The position numbers and the translations under genes are program-made. A stretch of DNA of 11,307 nucleotides, from NCBI GenBank assembly GCA_009783395.1, contig WRHA01000351.1:1-11307 (forward strand), in the 5' to 3' direction. The notes beneath the pieces are model-generated. The model had not been told where the DNA came from, did not search any database, and saw only the letters and a program-made list of their open reading frames with translations. Source of the stretch: Defluviitaleaceae bacterium (GTDB lineage Bacteria > Bacillota > Clostridia > Lachnospirales > WQUN01). Of the stretch, positions 7,401 to 11,307 are shown in pieces (positions within the stretch are counted from its first letter, which is position 1; each line of letters begins with the position of its first letter).

Positions 7401-7712
7401 TTTTTCAAGCTCAATCGCGAGGTTTAAAGCGGTTTGCCCTCCGCAGTTTGGCAAAAGCGCGTCGGGACGCTCCTTGTCGATAATTTCCGTAAGACGAGAC
7501 CGATTAAGCGGCTCGATATACGTGATGTGAGCCATTTCGGGGTCGGTCATAATCGTCGCGGGGTTTGAATTAACCAAAACCACCGTGTAGCCCAGCCCCT
7601 TAAGGGCTTGACACGCTTGTGTTCCAGAATAGTCAAATTCACACGCTTGTCCGATTACAATTGGCCCCGAACCGATAATCAAGATTTTTTTGATGTCTTT
7701 TCTTTGTGGCAT
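4425..7712 (-). CDS. carB: Carbamoyl phosphate synthetase, large subunit
   Basis: CarB makes carbamoyl phosphate from bicarbonate, two ATP and ammonia channelled from the glutaminase subunit CarA, feeding arginine and pyrimidine synthesis in the cytoplasm. At 1095 residues it is full length (E. coli, 1073). The two homologous halves are both present. The first begins with KILIIGSGPIVIGQACEFDY, has VNSNPATIMTD, an ATP-grasp with RPAYTMGGAGGGI and EINPRTSRSSALASK. The second, from about residue 571, has AMILGGGPNRIGQGIEFDY, VNCNPSTVSTD, RPSFVLGGAGMAI and EANPRASRTVPLVSK. The regulatory MGS-like domain follows from about 955 (FGLVATENTHKQL, VVNTPGG). GGAGGAG at 7724-7718 lies seven bases before the ATG. 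No carA adjoins it. Upstream is a broken HEPN gene; downstream is an oxidoreductase overlapping by 4 bases. argF lies about 3 kb upstream on the same strand, suggesting use in arginine synthesis. Confidence 0.98.
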   Translation of the reverse strand: MPQRKDIKKILIIGSGPIVIGQACEFDYSGTQACQALKGLGYTVVLVNSNPATIMTDPEMAHITYIEPLNRSRLTEIIDKERPDALLPNCGGQTALNLAIELEKAGVFAQYGVEVIGINLGAIERGEDRIIFKEMMAELGVEMARSSPAYSVDEAVNIAKERGYPCVVRPAYTMGGAGGGICYSEAELREIAGRGINASIINQVLIEESILGWEELEVEVVRDSTDTCIAVCCIENVDPMGVHTGDSICVAPMLNVADEVRARLEDAAFKVVRKVGVIGGCNCQFAYNPKDGRIVIIEINPRTSRSSALASKATGFPIARVSAFLAAGLTLSEMPHYKFGTLDKYEFTGDYVVVKFPRWAFEKFPGAKDALGTQMKAVGEVMSIGKNFKEAFHKAVRSLEIGRSGLGFAKDFNFRSKNELFAMLERANSERMFVMYELMRKGVTVDELFEITKIKPFFLGAIKELVDLEEEILKYRTKPLPDGSPVLNPKRTTDGKPLPDDLLLRAKKDGFSDKYIAWLLYIAEADVAAQRETLITKGFEAIQVSGADNEFYYFSTYLAQNPLPRPANTNAKKAMILGGGPNRIGQGIEFDYCCVHATYALRDLGFETVMVNCNPSTVSTDYDTADRLYFEPLTVEDVLAIVKYENPMGVVVQFGGQTPLNIAQQLKSLGVPILGTSPEIIATAEDRDLFREMMEKLNIPMPESGMAKTVAEALAIANDIGFPLIVRPSFVLGGAGMAIVYNTDSLKEYMQNAIRNASTDVHEMAPILIDRFLERALECEADAISDGNNVFVPAIIEHIEHTGVHSGDSGCTIPHVTIPEAAVAKINEYSQKIAHELGVVGLMNIQYAIEAKTGKVYVIEANPRASRTVPLVSKVCNIQMAKLAMKVMLKECDIDLTTLSPAKVNYYGVKESVFPFNMFHEVDPVLGPEMRSTGEVLGMASSFASAFALAEEGAKCPIPKVGTVLISFSQSYYSDLPKIARDLQRLGFGLVATENTHKQLEQAEIPARPICELLDMEANQPIADLIMDGTISMVVNTPGGSIHGMGPNIRRAAIRKSIPMYTTPEMVTSVINAIRERSRMPSPVKSLQEYHGGAK

Positions 7713-7735
7713 TTTTTCTCCTCCGATATGTTGAA

Positions 7736-7875
7736 TTAGTTTTTTTCAAATCGCTCTTTTAATTCTTCTATTCAATAGCGAGAGTTGACATGTATACAGA
7801 CATTCTGAAATGCCCTGAAATTTTCAATGTTTCCGCCGCATCAAGTGGTTCTTGCGCAATTTTATAGTAGTCCAT
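7736..7875 (-). pseudogene. HEPN-domain gene with large internal deletion (toxin partner of the adjacent MNT)
   Basis: An ATG at 7875 overlaps the end of the MNT gene by 14 bases and opens a 35-codon frame ending in TAG at 7768. It begins MDYYKIAQEPLDAAETLK, then runs to RMSVYMSTLAIE. This closely resembles the first helix and the start of the second helix of HEPN proteins that sit next to MNT nucleotidyltransferases, where 'LAiEl.LKs' would normally continue. In another frame, IEELKERFEKN followed by TAA (7771-7736) looks like a helical protein C-terminus. The simplest reading is an out-of-frame internal deletion of most of a roughly 130-residue gene, removing the helices and the R-x4-6-H nuclease motif. 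No further gene is visible in this 150-base stretch before carB. The match is from memory of the family, and a sequencing error cannot restore the missing length. Confidence 0.65.
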
Positions 7876-8242
7876 TCAAAACAACCCCATCTCTGGCAAC
7901 TCTCCACTGAAAGCTACCAATAATGTTTTTGTATTCGTCAAAAAAATCACGAGCATTTACAAAAACATCATTAGCCACAAAATTTTCCTTCTTCTCAATC
8001 CCGGGATACCATGCACAATCATATAAATCAAAAAGTGTTTCGTCGCCCAATCCATCTCCAACCGCCAAAATATCAACATCGCTTGAATTTGTGGCTTCTC
8101 CCCGCCCGCAACTGCCAAAAAGAATAAACATATCAATTTTGTCAAAAGTTTTTATTTCCCGCGCTTGCCGCAAAAATTCCGAAATAAATTTTTGATGTTT
8201 TGCGGGAAGGTTTAGCTCACTCATGGATGAAATTGTTTTCAC
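7862..8242 (-). CDS. Minimal nucleotidyltransferase (MNT) domain protein, antitoxin-type
   Basis: MNT proteins of the DNA polymerase beta superfamily transfer nucleotides. Those paired with HEPN toxins act as antitoxins by AMPylating the toxin (MntA/HepT type). The 126-residue product has the core FILFGSCGRGEATNSSDVDI at about 39-58. This contains the Gly-Ser of the helix, Arg47-Gly48, and the metal-binding pair Asp55 and Asp57 in SDVD. The third carboxylate may be Asp92 but is unsure. I chose GTG at 8242 because GGAGG lies seven bases ahead and the GTGA overlaps the stop of the upstream gene. An ATG at 8260 would lie before that ribosome binding site, and the ATG at 8224 has none. The HEPN gene that should follow is reduced to fragments, so this looks like an orphan antitoxin or one on its way out. 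Confidence 0.85.
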   Translation of the reverse strand: MKTISSMSELNLPAKHQKFISEFLRQAREIKTFDKIDMFILFGSCGRGEATNSSDVDILAVGDGLGDETLFDLYDCAWYPGIEKKENFVANDVFVNARDFFDEYKNIIGSFQWRVARDGVVLNGLL

Positions 8243-9204
8243 GCCTCTTCCTCCCACCACGTAATTCCTCGCGGTTCATTTATTCTGAAATCAATGTAAA
8301 TATAGGGGTAATTCTTGCCATTAAAAAGAAAAATTACTTCATCGACATCGGGAAAAGTGTAAAATGTGTCAATCATTGCACGCGCCCAAATGGTACTGCC
8401 AAAACCAGCGCGCATGTTCCAGTTCATGTTAAGGGGCAAATCTACATAAAGAATGCGACCGTCGTACCACAAATCGCGCACGGTTACGCCCGTAACTTCG
8501 GCGGCAAGGCGTATAGCTTCGCTCCATAAATCCTCGCCACGAATTGTCGCATCGACGAAGGGAAACGAGTCCATATCATCACCTGGTCCCCAATAGTAAA
8601 ATCGTACTTCAACTTCCGACCGCTCCGTCAACTGGCGAGGAAGTGGCCGATTAGCGGCAGGCGCAAAACCCACATTCCACGTCGGAACATGATAACCAAT
8701 ATATCGCCATGTTATTTCAAGCGTTTCGTGGCACACACCGTACTCAAATAAAAACAGAATGGAAAACATCTCGCTTCGACGCAATATAAGATGTTCAAAA
8801 TCTATAAAAATTTCATTTCGCCCTTCTGCTTCGCAAATTTCAAACGCTTCACCAATTGCGCAAGCCAAATGTGCCTGCATTTCATCACCGTGGAAAAATT
8901 GCAAAAAACTTTCACGTACTCGCTCTTCCGAGCCGTGCCAAAATTGGCGCGGTATATCGACATCACGATTATTCCCTGTGTGTTCAATTTCAATCAAGTT
9001 CAGCCTCATCTCGAAATTTTCACGCATAATAGCTTCAATAGATTCGTCCCGCTCTTGAAGCAAAATCAACAATTCGTCGATTATCCTTTCAAGCTCGTCG
9101 ATTGCGGGCGACATTATCGCCTGTTCAAGACGGGCGCAAGCGGTCGAGGCAAAAAAAATTATCGCCGCGAAAATTGCAAAAAATTTTTTATATGAACCAC
9201 TCAT
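8239..9204 (-). CDS. Exported GerMN-domain protein
   Basis: The product (321 residues from ATG 9204) starts with SYKKFFAIFAAIIFFASTAC, a signal peptide with Lys residues and a hydrophobic core. ACA before Arg25 suits signal peptidase I. Cys23 could be a lipoprotein cysteine, but Ser at -3 is a poor lipobox. Residues about 26-75 are rich in E, I and L and look coiled-coil. The middle part (about 80-215) I do not recognise. Residues about 225-305 fit the GerMN fold of spore-germination and sporulation lipoproteins: SEAIRLAAEVTGVTVRDLWY, GRILYVDLPLNMN, then FYTFPDVDEVIFLFNGK, which matches the usual 'TLtqfpgVdkVqilvdG' pattern. The frame extends upstream to 9321, but the signal peptide and GGGGTGA before 9204 fix the start. 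It overlaps the FosA-like gene by 17 bases and the MNT gene by 4. Role unknown; GerMN proteins act at the cell surface. Confidence 0.75.
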   Translation of the reverse strand: MSGSYKKFFAIFAAIIFFASTACARLEQAIMSPAIDELERIIDELLILLQERDESIEAIMRENFEMRLNLIEIEHTGNNRDVDIPRQFWHGSEERVRESFLQFFHGDEMQAHLACAIGEAFEICEAEGRNEIFIDFEHLILRRSEMFSILFLFEYGVCHETLEITWRYIGYHVPTWNVGFAPAANRPLPRQLTERSEVEVRFYYWGPGDDMDSFPFVDATIRGEDLWSEAIRLAAEVTGVTVRDLWYDGRILYVDLPLNMNWNMRAGFGSTIWARAMIDTFYTFPDVDEVIFLFNGKNYPYIYIDFRINEPRGITWWEEEA

Positions 9205-9592
9205 AACCGTCACCCCAATTATTTTTCCCATGTGCCGCTCTTTTCTCAAGCGACGAAAAATGTATTTCCAATTTGTTACCGCTGTCGTCCAAAATGTATA
9301 ATGATTCACCTTCCGAATCATTTTTCTGCCACTCTTTCACACCGTTTATCCGAAGTGTTTTAACAAAATCAGTATAATTTTCCTGCGGAACATTAAATGC
9401 AATGTGTGCGTAATTCCTGGATTTTTCAAAATTTTTTTCCTGCACCAACGCAATCCACACTTTTCCAGCTCGAAAATACGCGCTGTGATTTGACTTCATC
9501 ACAGGCTTGAGTGCCAAAATATCACGATAAAAAGAAAATGCACTGTCGATGTCCTTTACAGAAATTGTGATGTGGTTTATGCCGTTAATCAT
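9188..9592 (-). CDS. FosA/FosB-like metalloenzyme of the VOC (glyoxalase) superfamily
   Basis: This 134-residue protein resembles the fosfomycin-inactivating thiol transferases FosA and FosB, which open the epoxide of fosfomycin with glutathione, bacillithiol or cysteine using Mn2+. The first paired beta-alpha module starts MINGINHITISVKDIDSAFS. The metal ligands are in place: His7, His63 (YAHIAF) and Glu109 (LEIH). Thr9, Trp46, Ser93, Ser97, Tyr99 and Arg118 match residues that bind fosfomycin or the K+ loop in FosA (Thr9, Trp46, Ser94, Ser98, Tyr100, Arg119). KEWQKNDSEGESLY at 86-99 aligns well with REWKQNRSEGDSFY of FosA, but Gln89 replaces the lysine FosA uses (Lys90), with Lys90 one place later. 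The C-terminus is extended (GKNNWGDGYEWFI). It could instead be another VOC-family enzyme. The start at 9592 has only a weak upstream GGA. It is 29 bases after the CPBP gene. Confidence 0.75.
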   Translation of the reverse strand: MINGINHITISVKDIDSAFSFYRDILALKPVMKSNHSAYFRAGKVWIALVQEKNFEKSRNYAHIAFNVPQENYTDFVKTLRINGVKEWQKNDSEGESLYILDDSGNKLEIHFSSLEKRAAHGKNNWGDGYEWFI

Positions 9593-9621
9593 TTTGTTGT
9601 TCCGTCGCCCCTTGATTTATA

Positions 9622-10260
9622 TTAGCCCATAGGTGGGATATACAGATTTAGAAAAACAAAAACGGTTAAATTCCCGATATTCACCATGAAATGAGAGATA
9701 TAGCACCAACGCAACGACTTTGTTTTGACGTAAACTACACCCCATACAATACCCATGATAACCAAAGACACCATCGCCATCCAACTGCGATTTGCAATCG
9801 AAAATATACCCCACATAAGTGGATGGCTTACAACAAACAATGCCGCCGAATAAATCACACGCCAACCAACAGGAAACGGGAGATTGTTTAGTAGGTACCC
9901 ACGCCAAAACACTTGTTCAAAAAATGGATTGATAAACGCAAACAATAGCCACAATGTTGCAACAAACGGAAAGGAAATCAATAGCTCCAAGTTTAACAAT
10001 AGAATTGATAACGGAATCAGTCCGACTAAAACTGATAAAGCGAGCCAGCCACGGCTACCAACAGGTTTTTGAAATAATAACCATATCTCGTCCTTGCCCA
10101 TTGATTTATACACAATCAAAAACGAACTACTCCAGTAGACAAGCGCGAGAATCACCCAAACCCATTCATCCATGAAAGAGTAGAAAATCAAGGTGATGGT
10201 TGCTCCGAGTGCGATTATAAATATCGGTGCAAGTATTGGCATTAGTTTTTCTTTATTCAT
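9622..10260 (-). CDS. CPBP-family intramembrane protease-like protein
   Basis: CPBP proteins are multi-pass membrane proteins related to the prenyl-endopeptidase Rce1; bacterial members include bacteriocin self-immunity proteins and proteases of unknown substrate. The 212-residue product has about six hydrophobic segments (about 8-30, 35-51, 71-90, 95-112, 134-150, 162-178). The three family motifs are visible: FFEQVFWRGYLL at 113-124, where the usual Glu-Glu is Glu115-Gln116; LFVVSH at 141-146; and HFMVN at 190-194. So one glutamate of motif 1 is changed, while the other Glu, both His and the Asn remain. The frame can be read back to 10443 within the acetyltransferase gene, but that extension is hydrophilic and overlaps it by 150 bases. 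I chose ATG 10260. It lacks a ribosome binding site and is probably translated by coupling through a 12-codon mini-frame. Confidence 0.85.
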   Translation of the reverse strand: MNKEKLMPILAPIFIIALGATITLIFYSFMDEWVWVILALVYWSSSFLIVYKSMGKDEIWLLFQKPVGSRGWLALSVLVGLIPLSILLLNLELLISFPFVATLWLLFAFINPFFEQVFWRGYLLNNLPFPVGWRVIYSAALFVVSHPLMWGIFSIANRSWMAMVSLVIMGIVWGVVYVKTKSLRWCYISHFMVNIGNLTVFVFLNLYIPPMG

Positions 10261-10295
10261 ATATTGTATTGCAAAGTGGTGATAACAGACATCAT
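10257..10295 (-). CDS. 12-codon coupling mini-ORF between the GNAT and CPBP genes
   Basis: A frame of 12 codons (MMSVITTLQYNI) begins with an ATG that overlaps the GNAT stop codon as ATGA. It ends in a TGA that overlaps the CPBP ATG in the same way. Since the CPBP start has no recognisable ribosome binding site, a ribosome finishing the GNAT gene could restart here and be delivered to the CPBP start. The geometry is seen directly; translation is inference, and such short frames arise by chance. Confidence 0.3.
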   Translation of the reverse strand: MMSVITTLQYNI

Positions 10296-10720
10296 TTCGC
10301 CGCCCCTTCAATCCAAACAACCATACCGCAACCGTCGGTTTCATTCGGTCTTTGAACAAAGCCGTATTTTTCGTAAAACTCTTCTTTGCCCTTTTTTGAC
10401 ATAAGCTGAACCGCTTTTCTCTGCCCAGGCGCGATGTTCTCATTTATATACGCCATAACGCGGCGCATAAGCTCGCCGCCGATACCTTTGCCTTGATACT
10501 CTGGCAAAACAGTCACATCAGTTACAAACACAACGTACCCATAATCTGTAATAACCCGCGCCATACCAATCGCCTTTTCGCCGTCGCGAGCACATACAAC
10601 AAAAGCGGAATGCTCCAGCCCCTTAGCCGTAAGCTCCGCTTCAATCGCGCTCCATCCCACCGCAACGCGCAACAAATTAAACTCCTCGACGCTTACGGAG
10701 TTTTCGTATTTTATGTTCAT
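10292..10720 (-). CDS. GNAT-family N-acetyltransferase
   Basis: GNAT enzymes move an acetyl group from acetyl-CoA to an amine on a small molecule, peptide or protein. The 142-residue product is one GNAT domain. FVTDVTVLPEYQGKGIGGEL at about 65-84 holds the acetyl-CoA pyrophosphate loop (Gln76-Gly-Lys-Gly-Ile-Gly81) after its beta strand, and EEFYEKYGFVQRP at about 113-125 is the usual C-terminal 'fYek.GF' element. The substrate cannot be told. GAGGTGG lies about nine bases before the ATG. The gene follows argF by 40 bases with no terminator between them, so it is likely on the argF transcript, and it passes translation to the next gene through overlapping stop and start codons. Confidence 0.9.
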   Translation of the reverse strand: MNIKYENSVSVEEFNLLRVAVGWSAIEAELTAKGLEHSAFVVCARDGEKAIGMARVITDYGYVVFVTDVTVLPEYQGKGIGGELMRRVMAYINENIAPGQRKAVQLMSKKGKEEFYEKYGFVQRPNETDGCGMVVWIEGAAK

Positions 10721-10760
10721 TCAAACACCACCTCGCCTCGCCGTTTTTTTTCAAAAACTC

Positions 10761-11307
10761 CTAACCCATCAAAAGTGCCATAACCGCCTTTTGCGCGTGC
10801 AAGCGGTTTTCCGCCTCGTCGAAAATCGGTCCAGCGTTCGCCTCAAAAACCTTCGCCGTAATTTCCTCCTCGCGATGGGCAGGCAGACAGTGCAAAACAA
10901 TCGCTTTTTCATGCGCGAGGGACATGATTTTATCGTTTATTTGAAAGCCAGCGAAATCCGCCATGCGTTTCCCTGCCTCTTCTTCCTGCCCCATGCTTGC
11001 CCAAACGTCCGTAACAACAACATCCGCACTTTCGGCGGCTTCCTCGGGGCTGTTTAAAAGCGAAAACGCGGCGTTGCCCTTTGCGAAAGCCAAAATATCT
11101 GCGTGCGGCTCATATCCTTTCGGTGTTGCAACACTAACTTTCATGCCGCATTTTAACGCGCCAACAATCAGCGAGTTGCATACATTGTTTCCGTCGCCAA
11201 TCCACGAGACTTTTACGCCTTCAAGGGCGGAATGATATTCGCGCACAGTCATTAAGTCCGCTAAAATTTGGCAGGGATGCTCGAAATCGGTTAAACCGTT
11301 TATAACG
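10761..11307 (-). CDS. argF: Ornithine carbamoyltransferase (C-terminal part; 5' end beyond the window)
   Basis: This enzyme joins carbamoyl phosphate to ornithine to give citrulline in arginine synthesis. The frame is open from the window edge (first whole codon at 11306) to TAG at 10761, about 181 residues, or roughly the last 60% of the protein. The Met at 11252 is internal: the codons before it read VINGLTDFEHPCQILADL, which contains the HPCQ motif of the active site. Further family motifs follow: WIGDGNNVCNSL, DVWASMGQE, the catalytic HCLPAHR with Cys and Arg of the ornithine side, and FDEAENRLHAQKAVM at the C-terminus. The DVWASMGQE and HCLPAHR blocks separate it from aspartate carbamoyltransferase. 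The N-terminal carbamoyl-phosphate loop (SxRT) lies outside the window. Its partner in metabolism, carB, is downstream on the same strand with about 3 kb of accessory genes between. Confidence 0.97.
   Translation of the reverse strand, partial: VINGLTDFEHPCQILADLMTVREYHSALEGVKVSWIGDGNNVCNSLIVGALKCGMKVSVATPKGYEPHADILAFAKGNAAFSLLNSPEEAAESADVVVTDVWASMGQEEEAGKRMADFAGFQINDKIMSLAHEKAIVLHCLPAHREEEITAKVFEANAGPIFDEAENRLHAQKAVMALLMG

Noticed and set aside
7783..7800. TTGACA and the palindrome tgtataca in the HEPN remnant
   Set aside because: The TTGACA is on the plus strand, facing away from carB, with no good -10 at proper spacing; the short palindrome falls within HEPN coding sequence and needs no operator to explain it.
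9205..9321. Longer start for the GerMN protein
   Set aside because: It would put 39 polar residues ahead of a clear signal peptide and overlap the FosA-like gene by over 130 bases.
10261..10443. N-terminal extension of the CPBP gene into the acetyltransferase gene
   Set aside because: The extension is basic and hydrophilic, overlaps the GNAT gene by 150 bases and has no ribosome binding site; the first membrane segment starts just after the Met at 10260.
10721..10760. Possible terminator between argF and the GNAT gene
   Set aside because: There is a T-run and an A-run, but I see no stem of useful length before the T-run.

Overview
The window reads as chromosomal DNA from a motile, Gram-positive-type bacterium. 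Most likely it is a member of the Bacillota, class Clostridia; this is inferred from gene order (comF-flgM-flgN-flgK), AGGAGG-type ribosome binding sites, a GerMN-domain protein and AT-rich spacers, not from a phylogenetic marker. Every gene I can support lies on the minus strand, so transcription runs from high to low coordinates. No rRNA, tRNA, CRISPR array or insertion sequence was seen.

In order of transcription, the window opens (11307-10761) with the C-terminal part of ornithine carbamoyltransferase (argF). Next comes a tightly packed run of small accessory genes (10720-7736). These are a GNAT acetyltransferase, a CPBP-family membrane protease-like protein, a FosA/FosB-like metalloenzyme of the VOC superfamily, an exported GerMN-domain protein, and a minimal nucleotidyltransferase (MNT) followed by a broken HEPN partner. 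Several of these genes overlap by 4-17 bases, and the block looks more AT-rich than its flanks. Then follow carB, the large subunit of carbamoyl phosphate synthetase (7712-4425), and a Gfo/Idh/MocA oxidoreductase that overlaps carB by 4 bases. carA is not in the window. carB and argF make and use carbamoyl phosphate, so the accessory block separates two genes of one pathway.

From 3332 leftward lies the flagellar late region: comF, flgM, flgN and flgK (5' part; it runs off the left edge). A near-perfect sigma-28 promoter overlaps the comF stop codon just ahead of flgM, so the anti-sigma factor appears to be under the control of the sigma factor it inhibits. After flgM there is an intrinsic-terminator-like hairpin whose right arm carries a good Shine-Dalgarno sequence and whose left arm overlaps a possible promoter. 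The spacers around flgN carry three separate short tandem duplications (12, 11 and 39 bp). flgK fills the first 1493 bases; its frame stays open to the window edge, and it carries an insertion of about 105 residues.

The observations most worth a second look are the decayed MNT-HEPN module in front of carB, the FosA-like enzyme with one changed substrate-binding position, the flgM-flgN regulatory spacer, and the FlgK insertion. I did not find a convincing wholly new multi-gene system.
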